Positions 55,228 to 63,599 of a stretch of DNA of 64,000 bases are shown here, piece after piece. Source of the stretch: Maricaulis maris (GTDB lineage Bacteria; Pseudomonadota; Alphaproteobacteria; Caulobacterales; Maricaulaceae). Numbering within the stretch: position 1 is the first letter of the stretch; every line of letters starts with the position of its first letter. The stretch covers positions 1-64,000 of the forward strand of contig NZ_AP027270.1 in the NCBI RefSeq assembly GCF_036322705.1, read 5' to 3'. The translations under genes and the position numbers were made by a program. The notes under the pieces are model-generated. The model saw nothing but the letters and a program-made list of their open reading frames with translations, made no database searches and was not told the origin of the DNA.

Positions 55228-57452
55228 CCGCGGCAATGGAAGGAAATAAGATGGTCAGTGCCCATCAAGACGTAGTGGATATCGCTAGGCTTCCCATGTC
55301 GAACTGGCCGGGTGAGGTCTATCCGCACGAGCCCGTTTACGGATTTTTGCAGCGGGCAGCGACCGCCAACTACGCGTTCAGTACCGAGGCCTTTCTGCTC
55401 TCGCTAGGCCTGAACGGACTAGACTGGGATTTCGACGAGCAGTTGGAGGTTGTGAACCAACTCCCCATCTACGGTAGCGACGAACTCGCCTGGAACACGC
55501 CCAGGCGCACGACTCAAGGCTATGAAATCTGCGGTCATCTGCTCCCCAGTCGGACGTTCTCGAAGGGTCGACGCCGGGTCTGCCCGCTCTGCCTGGAGGA
55601 AGAGCGCTATATCCGGATTTGGTTCGACATCGTGCCGGTGGCCGCATGCCCCATCCATGACGTGAGGCTGATCGAGGGACTCGACGGCGACCCGATTGAT
55701 TGGCGGTACCCGGAGGCCGGCTGGACCCAGCGGGGTGTAATGATTGGCCAAGACCACGCCATACCCTACCCCGCCACCGCGTTGGATCGTCACGTCTTCA
55801 ACAAGGTAACGGGGGTGGAGACGGCAGAGCCTTCTCACTTTGCTGGACAGTCCTTGCATTCCGTTCTCCGGGCTGCGGTCGTCCTGACCAAGCTCCACCG
55901 AGGGATAGAATCGCCTTCGCACACACCATGTGAGCTCCGAAATTTGGCGCAGTTCAGTTTTCCGTCACTGCTTGCGGGCCGAGACGCAATCGTGAAATTT
56001 CTCGCGGAGGCTAAGTGGCTGCAGCCTGATTCCGATCAGACTCGCTATCACTCGCGCTGCCACTACGCCCCGCAGCTCACTCGCACCATTCCAACGGAAG
56101 GCTTGCGTACGCTGGTCAGCGATTGCTTTGGCGAAGTTCGGGTTCGTAGTGGTCTTGCTACTCCCTCCGGCAGGCTGTCTCAACATGACGGCGCGGACGG
56201 GGCCTGGACTTTGGAATCAGTCGCTACTGACTTGAAGCTCGAAAGCAAATATCTGCGCAAGATTTTGGAGGCGGCGGCGGTTCCGACTCAGCGATGCGCT
56301 CACACACGGGCTTATCGCCTCAGTAGTGACAACATCGATGCTGTCAGGCGCTATATTGCCACCGCTTTATCTTTGGAGCACGTCGCGGCGGAGCTGGGCT
56401 GCACAATTGATGAGGTCGACGAGCTGGTCAGCAGGGGGACCCTCAAAATGGACTTCCGGTGTGATGGGCAGCGCTATTTCCAGGAAGACGCGATCAAAGC
56501 CTTTATCGCCCGGGCGCACCAGGGGCGGCGCGAGGGCTTCGACCCCAAGGGAATGCCTCTCGCGTCGTTTGCCGCTAAAGTCGGCATCTCGCTCCCCGCA
56601 GCCTATTCACAGCTCATTCGGAATAATACCATTGGCCTGATCGATTATGATCAAGATGCGCCGTTCTTCCATGGTGCGAGGGTCGCCTATTTCCAAAAGA
56701 CACGCCTTCGGCCCGGTGCCCAGATCAAGAACGCAATCACGTTCGCGAAAGCAAAGGCACGTCTCGGAACGGAAACTGACGGTTTGGCCCAGCTGGTTGA
56801 GCTTTCTTACCTGAAGATTGTCGAGGATGAATCTGGCCGATCACGGATTTGCGAGGCGTCTCTCGATGCATTCGAGGACGCCTACGCCAGGGCGGCTGAT
56901 TATGCCCCGTTGTTGAGATGCTCTGCGCGGAGCGCGCTCAAGTTGCTCAGAAAAAAAGGCGTGGAGCCGATCAACGAGTATGGGAAACGTGTAGTTTGTT
57001 TCGTCTCTCGGGAACAGGTTCACAGTCTTGTGGGCATTAGGCTAGAGAGTCGCACCGGCTTCCAAGCCCTTGAGGTACTGCGCGATGAACTTACCGAGAA
57101 GTTCGCATCGGCATCGGTGCCTGGAACAGCTCGCGTGATTACTGATCCTGCGATTGTAGTGGAGGCGACATCGCGGAATTGGTCATTCAAAGTTACCCGC
57201 AAGCCGACACTTGATCGCTATGACCTTGTGGCATTGTTCAGGTCTGTCAATGAGGGCGGCCGTTTGCGGAAGATCCTCGCTGCTGCTGTTGAGCCTGAGA
57301 AGATCTGGCCTGGAGCCGAAGTGCGGCGGGAACCTGGTGGCGGCTTCGTACTCGTTGATGGTGTTGGATTCGGTGTTTCGCCGGAGTCTGAAACCTCTCA
57401 TCTCGTCGACCGAATTGTGGGTCGTGCGCACGAACTTCACCGCTACCTCTAA
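55224..57452 (+). CDS. tniQ: TniQ/TnsD-type target-selection protein
   Basis: 742 residues, much larger than the compact TniQ of Tn5053 or CRISPR-linked elements and similar in build to TnsD-like proteins. The N-terminal TniQ domain (about 20-200) has zinc ligands C120-PLC123 and C142-PIH145. The long remainder holds several helix-turn-helix-like segments, e.g. EHVAAELGCTIDEVDELVS, LASFAAKVGISLPAAYSQLI and PLLRCSARSALKLLRKKG. It probably recognises the tRNA-Arg gene. Ends 202 bp before the right terminus. Confidence 0.9.
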   Translation: MTAAMEGNKMVSAHQDVVDIARLPMSNWPGEVYPHEPVYGFLQRAATANYAFSTEAFLLSLGLNGLDWDFDEQLEVVNQLPIYGSDELAWNTPRRTTQGYEICGHLLPSRTFSKGRRRVCPLCLEEERYIRIWFDIVPVAACPIHDVRLIEGLDGDPIDWRYPEAGWTQRGVMIGQDHAIPYPATALDRHVFNKVTGVETAEPSHFAGQSLHSVLRAAVVLTKLHRGIESPSHTPCELRNLAQFSFPSLLAGRDAIVKFLAEAKWLQPDSDQTRYHSRCHYAPQLTRTIPTEGLRTLVSDCFGEVRVRSGLATPSGRLSQHDGADGAWTLESVATDLKLESKYLRKILEAAAVPTQRCAHTRAYRLSSDNIDAVRRYIATALSLEHVAAELGCTIDEVDELVSRGTLKMDFRCDGQRYFQEDAIKAFIARAHQGRREGFDPKGMPLASFAAKVGISLPAAYSQLIRNNTIGLIDYDQDAPFFHGARVAYFQKTRLRPGAQIKNAITFAKAKARLGTETDGLAQLVELSYLKIVEDESGRSRICEASLDAFEDAYARAADYAPLLRCSARSALKLLRKKGVEPINEYGKRVVCFVSREQVHSLVGIRLESRTGFQALEVLRDELTEKFASASVPGTARVITDPAIVVEATSRNWSFKVTRKPTLDRYDLVALFRSVNEGGRLRKILAAAVEPEKIWPGAEVRREPGGGFVLVDGVGFGVSPESETSHLVDRIVGRAHELHRYL

Positions 57453-57476
57453 TCGATACAGCCAAATCGTCTAAGG

Positions 57477-57505
57477 GCCGCCCCCAACTGGGGCGGCGCT
57501 TTTTT
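57477..57505 (+). terminator. rho-independent terminator of the tns operon
   Basis: The arms GCCGCCCC (57477-57484) and GGGGCGGC (57490-57497) with a 5-nt loop are followed by GC and TTTTTT. It closes the tnsABC-tniQ operon inside the right end. Confidence 0.88.
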
Positions 57506-57548
57506 GCCCGATGAGAGGAAGATCCAACTTGTTCTGCTGAATGAGACG

Positions 57549-57654
57549 TTTTGTCCAAACTGATTTGACGTTTGGTCTAGCCAAATTGGACGCACGCTTC
57601 GGCTAAGATATTGAATGTACTTGCGCAACGTCCAACGACTTGTGACGTCCAACA
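57549..57654 (-). repeat. right transposon end with spaced TnsB-type sites
   Basis: Read inward from 57654: the terminal 25 bp equal the left end exactly, with one site at 57629-57647. After a 36-bp gap two abutting sites follow at 57571-57592 (CGTCCAATTTG then GCTAGACCAAA) and 57549-57570 (CGTCAAATCAG then TTTGGACAAAA). The arrangement is looser than in the left end. Confidence 0.78.
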
Positions 57655-57659
57655 TTTCT
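57655..57659. repeat. target site duplication, right copy (TTTCT)
   Basis: TTTCT directly follows the ACA terminus and equals the five bases between the tRNA CCA end and the left terminus (21659-21663). Removing the element and one copy would restore tRNA-Arg followed by TTTCTTTCCTTG. Confidence 0.92.
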
Positions 57660-57897
57660 TTCCTTGTTCCCGCTCCGCTCGACCCGAGCCTGTCGCTGAC
57701 TTCGGCGATGGGGTCGATGCTCACACGGAACGCGCTCAAGGCTGTGGGGTTTGGATCTGGTTCCGCAAGGTGCGTTATTTTTCACCGATCTCACGGCAAT
57801 TCGCGACGCTCGCGCTTCCGAAGGGGTGGGCTGACCGCCCGGCGCGCGGCCGCGCTTGCCGACCCGGTGGGTCCCGGGGTGCTGGAGCGGCGACTGC

Positions 57898-58080
57898 CTA
57901 CTGCAGGCACCAGAGGCCGGTGCAGACACCGAAGAAGAGCTGCATCGCCAGGTCGAGCAGGCCGGTGATGACGAGGAGCGGGACGCCGACATAGAGAAAG
58001 GCCAGCCAGACGGCCATCAGGGTCGGGCGGGGTTCGGCGATGGTGTGGCCCATGACGGTTTCGGGGCGTTTCGCAAACAT
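57898..58080 (-). CDS. small membrane protein, unknown
   Basis: 60 residues from ATG 58080 (MFAKRPETVMGHTIAEPRP), with two hydrophobic segments and a C-terminal GVCTGLWCLQ. The longer frame to 58143 would overlap the divergent FemAB-like gene. No family recognised. Bases 57660-57897 before it show no gene. Confidence 0.5.
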   Translation of the reverse strand: MFAKRPETVMGHTIAEPRPTLMAVWLAFLYVGVPLLVITGLLDLAMQLFFGVCTGLWCLQ

Positions 58081-58141
58081 CACTGCGTCCTTCCGGTTAT
58101 GCTTAACTCTCATTAACCGGATATCCCTAACGCTTCCTCTC

Positions 58142-59050
58142 ATGCGTATCGATCTGGATATCGGTCAACCGACCTGGGACCTCGCCTTGATGGCGAAACC
58201 GGCTGCCCTGCAGCAGGACTGGAGCTATGGCGAGGCAGTCAAAAGCCTCGGCGGACGGGTCATTCGCGCCGGTCTGGTCGAGGACGGGACCCTGATCGGC
58301 CTGGCGCAGTTCACGGTTCGAAGGATGGGTGGCCTGGTCAACATGGCGCTGTGCACCCGCGGCCCCGTGTGGCTGGAGGATGTCGGGCCCGCGACCAAGG
58401 TTCGAGCGTTCAAGGCCCTCAAGTCGGGGACCGGATTGAGCTGGCCTCGCAACACCCTGTTTTCGCTCGATGAGACCGATCCGCAAGCGGGACGTTCCTT
58501 GAGCCGGGTCATGACCGGGTATTCCACGGTGATGCTCGATCTCGCCCAGCCTCTGGACTCCCTGCGCGCCGGTCTCGAGTCCAAATGGCGCAATAATCTC
58601 ACCGCCGCCGAGAAGGCTGGCCTGTCCGCGACCGTCAACGGCACCAAGCTCGCCCAGTATCGCTGGCTGTTGACGACCGAGGAGGGGCAGCGTGAAACCC
58701 GCGGCTACAAGTCGACACCGGCCGCACTCGTCCCGGAATTTGTGGCGGCCAAGGGTGACCGCGATGCCCTTCTGGTCCTGCGACTGGATGAGGGCAAACA
58801 AAAGCGGGCCGCCATGCTGTTTGTCCTCCACGGCGCCGCTGCCACCTACCAGATGGGCTGGCTGGATCACGCCCACGCCCCCCGAGGGGCGCATAATCTC
58901 CTGCTGTGGACCGCCATCGAGAACTTGCGGGCACGCGGCGTGAGACAGCTCGACCTCGGCGGTGTCAACACCACGTCCGGTGCCGGAATTGCCCGCTTCA
59001 AGATCGGTACGGGCGGTGCCGTAGTCACCCTCGCCGGAACCTATCTCTGA
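58142..59050 (+). CDS. FemAB/BioF2-like GNAT-fold acyltransferase
   Basis: 302 residues. A double GNAT-like fold as in FemAB-type peptidoglycan bridge enzymes: QDWSYGEAVKSLGGRVIRAG near the start, ESKWRNNLTAAEKAGL in the middle, and the ending NLLLWTAIENLRARGVRQLDLGGVNTTSGAGIARFKIGTGG typical of the family. The start at 58142 (MRIDLDIGQPTWD) is preferred over 58040. In Gram-negative bacteria these proteins often act on exopolysaccharide or lipid; substrate unknown. Confidence 0.8.
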   Translation: MRIDLDIGQPTWDLALMAKPAALQQDWSYGEAVKSLGGRVIRAGLVEDGTLIGLAQFTVRRMGGLVNMALCTRGPVWLEDVGPATKVRAFKALKSGTGLSWPRNTLFSLDETDPQAGRSLSRVMTGYSTVMLDLAQPLDSLRAGLESKWRNNLTAAEKAGLSATVNGTKLAQYRWLLTTEEGQRETRGYKSTPAALVPEFVAAKGDRDALLVLRLDEGKQKRAAMLFVLHGAAATYQMGWLDHAHAPRGAHNLLLWTAIENLRARGVRQLDLGGVNTTSGAGIARFKIGTGGAVVTLAGTYL

Positions 59051-59071
59051 CCCGAAACGGAGCAGCTTGCC

Positions 59072-59635
59072 GTGCGTTCAGCCATCTTGATTGCCATCGG
59101 CGCCCTGTCGCTCTGTAGCTGCCAACCCGCCGCGGGACCGGCATCCCCGGGACCGGACATCGTGACGGTTTTCGGCAATGGTATCCGGTCGGACCGGGGC
59201 GCAATGCGGCCGGCCGAGGAGCCCATGTTCGCCAGCTATGGTCTTGCATTCGACAGCGCGCTCGGGCTGACCTTTGCTGAGCTGGCAGCGTTCGACCGCG
59301 TCACGCTGACAACCGACTTTCCGGCCGGTGGTGAGATCCACTCCTTCTCCGGCCCGCTATTGCGGGATGTCCTGGCCGATGCCGCCTCGGCCGGTCTCAC
59401 CCTCCGCATCACTGCGCTGGATGGGTATCAGCGCGAGTTTTCGGCTGAGCGTGCCCGCCGCCATGATGTCATACTGGCGCTCTATCAGGATGGGCATCCA
59501 TTGGGTCTGGGCGGTCGTGGACCGGCCATGCTGGTCTGGCCACGCGGGAGCGATCCGGCGCTCGCCGGGATGAGCGATGATGACTGGGTGTTCGGAATTT
59601 TCGCGATCGAAGCCCTCGTTGATCCGGAGGGTTGA
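59072..59635 (+). CDS. lipoprotein with sulfite-oxidase-like molybdopterin-domain fold
   Basis: 187 residues, GTG start 21 bp after the preceding gene. The N-terminal signal ends at a lipobox-like LCSC. The body resembles oxidoreductase molybdopterin-binding domain proteins: LTFAELAAFDRVTLTTDFP, SFSGPLLRDVLADAASAG, RITALDGYQREFS, GRGPAMLVWPRGSDP. The cofactor-ligating Cys is not evident, so it may have lost catalysis. Function unknown. Confidence 0.68.
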   Translation: MRSAILIAIGALSLCSCQPAAGPASPGPDIVTVFGNGIRSDRGAMRPAEEPMFASYGLAFDSALGLTFAELAAFDRVTLTTDFPAGGEIHSFSGPLLRDVLADAASAGLTLRITALDGYQREFSAERARRHDVILALYQDGHPLGLGGRGPAMLVWPRGSDPALAGMSDDDWVFGIFAIEALVDPEG

Positions 59636-59783
59636 CCCCCGCGTCACGGACCTCAAATGAGCCTCCACCCGACCCGCCACCGGACCGCAATGGCGGTGAT
59701 GCAGGCCCGTCAGGCTGTCATCCAAGCGCAGAAAAGCCTTTCCACACCCCGCGACTAATTCCTAATGTGCGCGCAGCAAGCAA

Positions 59784-61256
59784 ATGGGGAACGGCATGGA
59801 CATCATTTCTGGGTATGTCGACATCGTGAATGGATTTGTGTGGGGTCCGCCAATGCTGGCCCTGCTTCTGGGGACCGGCCTTTATCTGACAATCGGGCTG
59901 AAATTCATGCCCCTGCGCAAGATCGGCTTTGCCTTTGGCGAGCTGATGAAGGGGCGCAAGTCCGAGGGCGAAGGGGATGTGACGCCTTTCCAGGCCTTGA
60001 TGACGGCGCTGTCGTCGACCATTGGTACCGGTAATATTGCCGGTGTTGCGGTCGCGATCGCGATTGGTGGTCCGGGCGCCCTGTTCTGGATGTGGATGAC
60101 CGCCCTGGTCGGCATGGCGACCAAGTTCTCCGAAGGCGTCCTCGCGGTGAAATTCCGCGAAGTCGACGCGAGCGGACGCCGGGTCGGTGGCCCGATGTAT
60201 TACATCAAGAACGGCATGGGTAAGCGGTGGGTCTGGCTCGGCGGCCTGTTCGCCTTCTTCGGCGTCATGGCGGGCCTGGGCACGGGCAATGCGATCCAGA
60301 CCGCTGAAGTCGTCCGCACCGTGGGCAATACCTACGGCGTTGAGTACTACATCACCGGCGGCATCATGGCGCTGCTGGCGGGCATGGTCATTCTCGGCGG
60401 GATCAAGCGGATCGCCAGTGTTGCCGAAAAGATCGTGCCGGCAATGGCCCTGACCTATATCGCGGTCGGCCTTGTCGTGGTCGCGATCAACTTCCAGGCC
60501 ATTCCAGCCGCCTTCGGGACCATTTTCGCGAACGCCTTCGGTTTCGGCGCTGCCGCCGGCGGCTTCTCCGGTGCGTTGCTGATGCTGGCGATGCAGCGCG
60601 GCGTGGCGCGCGGCATCTTCTCCAACGAGGCCGGTCAGGGGTCGGCCCCGATCGCGCACGCTGCGGCCCAGAACGATGACCCGGTTGACCAGGGTATCAT
60701 CGCGATGCTCGGGACCTTCATCGACACGATCATGGTCTGCACCATCACCGGTCTCGCCATTCTGACCTCGGGCGTGATCCCGGCCGAATGCAATGCCGGC
60801 CTGATCGCCATGAGCGGCAATGTCCCGGAGATCTGTGATACCGGTGCCCGCATCACCACCGCCGCCTTCGCAGATGCCCTGCCGGGGTTCGGTGATCACT
60901 TCGTGACCGCAGCGCTGGCGCTGTTCGCCTTCACCACCATTCTTGGCTGGTCCTATTATGGCGAACGGTGTGCGGAGTACCTGCTGGGCGAGAAAGTCAT
61001 CCTGCCCTTCCGCCTGGCGTGGATTGCGATGATCCTGGGCGCGACCTTCCTGCTCTATGCCGGGGACAATGTCACCCAGCTGATGAACACGGTCTGGCTC
61101 ACGACGGATACGCTGACCGGCCTGATGGCCGCGCCAAACCTGATCGCCCTGCTGGTGCTGTCACCCTTGGTGTTCAAGATGACCCGGGCCTATTTCGACA
61201 AGCTCGAAAAAGGCTCATCCGATGATGCGGCAAGCGAGCAGACGCCGTCTGCCTGA
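59784..61256 (+). CDS. AGCS family sodium:amino-acid (alanine/glycine) symporter
   Basis: 490 residues, about 11 membrane helices. The AGCS signature TALSSTIGTGNIAGVAVAIA is followed by GGPGALFWMW and GGPMYYIKNGMG, and EAGQGSAPIAHAAAQ is conserved. It imports small neutral amino acids with sodium, fitting a marine host. ATG 59784 or, equally, the ATG at 59796 (MDIISGYVDIV) is the start; a strong terminator follows. Confidence 0.9.
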   Translation: MGNGMDIISGYVDIVNGFVWGPPMLALLLGTGLYLTIGLKFMPLRKIGFAFGELMKGRKSEGEGDVTPFQALMTALSSTIGTGNIAGVAVAIAIGGPGALFWMWMTALVGMATKFSEGVLAVKFREVDASGRRVGGPMYYIKNGMGKRWVWLGGLFAFFGVMAGLGTGNAIQTAEVVRTVGNTYGVEYYITGGIMALLAGMVILGGIKRIASVAEKIVPAMALTYIAVGLVVVAINFQAIPAAFGTIFANAFGFGAAAGGFSGALLMLAMQRGVARGIFSNEAGQGSAPIAHAAAQNDDPVDQGIIAMLGTFIDTIMVCTITGLAILTSGVIPAECNAGLIAMSGNVPEICDTGARITTAAFADALPGFGDHFVTAALALFAFTTILGWSYYGERCAEYLLGEKVILPFRLAWIAMILGATFLLYAGDNVTQLMNTVWLTTDTLTGLMAAPNLIALLVLSPLVFKMTRAYFDKLEKGSSDDAASEQTPSA

Positions 61257-61277
61257 TCCGTTATCCGGACGAGATGA

Positions 61278-61307
61278 AAGGGCCCCGCAATGCCGGGGCC
61301 CTTTTTT
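61278..61307 (+). terminator. rho-independent terminator, possibly bidirectional
   Basis: The 10-bp arms AAGGGCCCCG (61278-61287) and CGGGGCCCTT (61294-61303) with a 6-nt loop are followed by a T run. It sits between the convergent AGCS and VanZ-like genes. Confidence 0.9.
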
Positions 61308-61319
61308 CATGGCCGGCGC

Positions 61320-61721
61320 TCAGCGCTGCGGTTCACCAAGGTTTCGAGCGGCAAAACCGGCGATGAGCAAGCCGGCTGTGACCCCGAGCCCGTCTGCGAC
61401 CAGGTCGGCCAGTGAGGCGGTTCGACCGGCCTCTCCAATACCCTGCAACCACTCGATACCGGCGCCATAGCCGATCAGCGCAAACAGCGCGACCCAGCGC
61501 GGCAGACCGGGGACAGCGATCCGCGCCAGCACCGCGAGGACCAGAAACGCGCCGAAATGTTCCAGCTTGTCCTGTCCGAAAAGCCGCGCCGGCAGCGCGG
61601 TTCCAGGTTGCAGCGCGAGGTCTGTGATGAGCACAATGGCGACCACAAACAGGATCCGCGCCGCCCAGCGCAGTGCCATGTCTGGACGCGGCGCGTCGGT
61701 CTTCCTAGTTTCCGGTGTCAT
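61320..61721 (-). CDS. VanZ-like membrane protein
   Basis: About 133 residues with four hydrophobic segments and the VanZ pattern DKLEHFGAFLVLAVLARIA plus GIEWLQGIGEAGRTASLADLVADGLG. Function in non-resistant hosts is unknown. Two ATGs fit: 61721 (MTPETRKTDA) and 61742 (MEDQSRKM). The upstream one overlaps the divergent bioB ATG by two bases, so the inner start is preferred. Confidence 0.75.
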   Translation of the reverse strand: MTPETRKTDAPRPDMALRWAARILFVVAIVLITDLALQPGTALPARLFGQDKLEHFGAFLVLAVLARIAVPGLPRWVALFALIGYGAGIEWLQGIGEAGRTASLADLVADGLGVTAGLLIAGFAARNLGEPQR

Positions 61722-61740
61722 TTTTCGGGACTGATCTTCC

Positions 61741-62745
61741 ATGAGCCTTCTGAACGATATCGACCAACTGACGCAAGTTCGTACGGACTGGACGCGGGAC
61801 AGCGCCGGCGAAATCTACCGTGCGCCGTTTAACGATCTCATCTTTGCCGCGCAGTCCGTGCACAGGCGATGCCATCCGGCCAACCAGGTCCAGACCAGCC
61901 AGCTCTTGTCGATCAAGACAGGCGGCTGTGCCGAGGATTGTGGCTATTGCAATCAGTCGGCTCATTTCGATACCGGCCTGAAAGCCTCCAAGCTGATGCC
62001 GCTGGACGACGTCATGGAGGCCGCGAAGAAGGCCCGCGATGGCGGCGCGACCCGCTTCTGCATGGGCGCGGCCTGGCGCGAGTTGAAGGAACGCGACGAG
62101 GACAAGATCTGCGACATGATCACCGGGGTGAAATCCCTCGGCATGGAAACCTGCGTGACGCTGGGCATGCTGACCGACGGACAGGCGGTGAAGCTGCGCG
62201 ATGCGGGTCTCGACTATTACAACCACAATCTTGATACCGCGCCGGAAGATTATGGCCGCGTGATCTCGACGCGGACCTATCAGGACCGGATCGACACCCT
62301 GTCCCGCGTTCGCGGGGCCGGCATCCACGTCTGCACCGGCGGCATTGTCGGGATGGGCGAGGACGAGGCGGCCCGGATCGGTCTGCTGACCGAACTGGCC
62401 TCGATGGACCCGCATCCCGAGAGCGTCCCGATCAATCACCTTGTTGCCGTGCCCAACACGCCGCTCGGTGACAGCAAGCCGCTGGACGGGATCGATTTCG
62501 TTCGCACCATCGCCACCGCGCGGATCCTGATGCCGCGCTCGATGGTGCGTCTGTCGGCTGGTCGCGAAGGCATGAGCCGTGAGCTTCAGGCCCTGTGTTT
62601 CCTCGCCGGCGCCAATTCCATTTTCGTCGGCGAAGAGCTTTTGACCACGCCCAATCCGGAGCAGAGCGATGATTTCGACCTGTTCAAGGCGCTGGGGATC
62701 GAGCCAATGACGCTTGGCGCGACGACGTCGTTACCGGCCGAATAG
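61741..62745 (+). CDS. bioB: biotin synthase
   Basis: Radical SAM enzyme that inserts sulfur into dethiobiotin, 334 residues. The [4Fe-4S] motif CAEDCGYC (after KTGG) is intact. The later conserved [14 protein letters not shown] and the [2Fe-2S]-site Arg/Cys neighbourhood ([36 protein letters not shown]) are present. No other bio genes are nearby. No strong ribosome-binding site precedes the ATG, but the N-terminus fits the family. Confidence 0.95.
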   Translation: MSLLNDIDQLTQVRTDWTRDSAGEIYRAPFNDLIFAAQSVHRRCHPANQVQTSQLLSIKTGGCAEDCGYCNQSAHFDTGLKASKLMPLDDVMEAAKKARDGGATRFCMGAAWRELKERDEDKICDMITGVKSLGMETCVTLGMLTDGQAVKLRDAGLDYYNHNLDTAPEDYGRVISTRTYQDRIDTLSRVRGAGIHVCTGGIVGMGEDEAARIGLLTELASMDPHPESVPINHLVAVPNTPLGDSKPLDGIDFVRTIATARILMPRSMVRLSAGREGMSRELQALCFLAGANSIFVGEELLTTPNPEQSDDFDLFKALGIEPMTLGATTSLPAE

Positions 62746-62768
62746 GCTGCGGATCAGGGAGAGATCGA

Positions 62769-63050
62769 ATGCAGAAGATCGGAGCACAGGCCGCGCTGAA
62801 AAGCGTGTCCGGCTGGCAAGCCGTCGACGACCGCGATGCCATCCGCAAGGTCTTCGAATTCGCCGACTTCAACGAGGCCTGGGGCTTCATGAGTCGGGTT
62901 GCCGTAAAGGCCGAGGCAATGGACCACCATCCCGAATGGTTCAATGTCTGGAACAAGGTCGATGTGACCCTGGCCACGCATGATGCGGGTGGGGTAACCG
63001 CGCTCGATGTCGAGCTGGCCGGTTTCATGGACAAGATCGCCGTCGGCTGA
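62769..63050 (+). CDS. phhB: pterin-4a-carbinolamine dehydratase
   Basis: 93 residues. It dehydrates 4a-hydroxytetrahydrobiopterin formed by aromatic amino-acid hydroxylases and can act as a transcriptional cofactor. Family motif [32 protein letters not shown] includes the catalytic His pair and is followed by [21 protein letters not shown] lies before the ATG; it follows bioB by 23 bp. Confidence 0.93.
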   Translation: MQKIGAQAALKSVSGWQAVDDRDAIRKVFEFADFNEAWGFMSRVAVKAEAMDHHPEWFNVWNKVDVTLATHDAGGVTALDVELAGFMDKIAVG

Positions 63051-63056
63051 GGTCGC

Positions 63057-63512
63057 TCAGTCGCCGTGGATCATGATCATGCCGATCAGGACTTCGGCGC
63101 CTTCCTGGCCAAGCGTGGTGTCGGTCGCCTCTTGCAGGATCCGGGAAATCCGGTCCGCGTCGGGCACGTCGCCATAGCGATAATACATGCCGGTATAGGT
63201 CGACAGGGCTGACAGATAGGCATTGCGCAGGCGCGGCATGTACAGCTCGACCCGCTGCCTTAGTCGGGCGTCGGAGATCTCCAGCCCGGCTTCGATCTGC
63301 AGCAGGCCCCGAGCGCGCCGGTTGGACTGGACCGTGGCCGCGATGGCCGGCAGCGGCATGTAGGTTTCCGACGAGGTTATGGTGCGGTGACGGCCGTCTT
63401 CGGCTGGCGCCGGAGCCGCGGCAGGCGGGCTGGCAACCGCGCCGGCCAGCGGCGCGACCAGGGCGAGCACAAGACCCAGAAGGGCCGGCAGAAGACGAGA
63501 CGACAGGTTCAT
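63057..63512 (-). CDS. exported protein, FliL-like or unassigned
   Basis: 151 residues with a signal peptide (LLPALLGLVLALVAPLAGAVA) and a conserved-looking body: YMPLPAIAATVQSNRRARGLLQIEAGLEI, RVELYMPRLRNAYLSALSTYTG and DTTLGQEGAEVLIGMIMIHGD. The pattern is like small FliL-type periplasmic proteins common in Caulobacter relatives, but I cannot assign it firmly. Convergent with phhB, 6 bp apart. Confidence 0.6.
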   Translation of the reverse strand: MNLSSRLLPALLGLVLALVAPLAGAVASPPAAAPAPAEDGRHRTITSSETYMPLPAIAATVQSNRRARGLLQIEAGLEISDARLRQRVELYMPRLRNAYLSALSTYTGMYYRYGDVPDADRISRILQEATDTTLGQEGAEVLIGMIMIHGD

Positions 63513-63599
63513 CCCGGCACCCTAACCCGTGGCGGTAAAGGAAGCGTTCTCGGAGCAGGGTTTGTCGGGGCGGCCGGTGTGGTCGGCGCGGCGAGGCGT

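Larger units (their letters stand above)
21664..57654 (+). mobile_element. Tn7-like transposon with metal-resistance cargo, 35,991 bp
   Basis: The element is bounded by perfect 25-bp inverted repeats (21664-21688 and 57630-57654) that start TGTTGGACGTC, with 5-bp direct duplications TTTCT outside. The core genes tnsA, tnsB, tnsC and tniQ lie at 51370-57452. About 29 kb of cargo is dominated by copper, silver, mercury and divalent-cation resistance genes. It is inserted immediately downstream of tRNA-Arg(CCG). No second transposase set, integrase, CRISPR array or cas gene is seen. Intact ends, duplication and open core genes suggest recent and possibly still active transposition. The name is by family; I do not know of this particular element being described. 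Confidence 0.95.

Noticed and set aside
51370-57452. Tn5053/Tn402-type tniABQR element
   Set aside because: A TnsA endonuclease with an intact active site is present and no resolvase gene is seen, so Tn7-like is the better class even though TnsC is TniB-sized.
21664-57654. CRISPR array or cas genes making this a CRISPR-associated transposon
   Set aside because: I saw no spaced direct repeats and no protein resembling Cas5-8, Cas12k or Cas6 in the element; TniQ is the large TnsD-like kind.
21582-57660. Tyrosine-integrase genomic island at a tRNA gene
   Set aside because: There is no integrase gene and no direct repeat of the tRNA 3' end at the far side. The boundaries are inverted repeats with a 5-bp duplication, which is a transposition footprint.
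57660-57897. Plus-strand frames right of the transposon
   Set aside because: They start inside the transposon end, lack a ribosome-binding site and resemble shadows of non-coding DNA; the empty-site reconstruction makes this ordinary tRNA downstream sequence.
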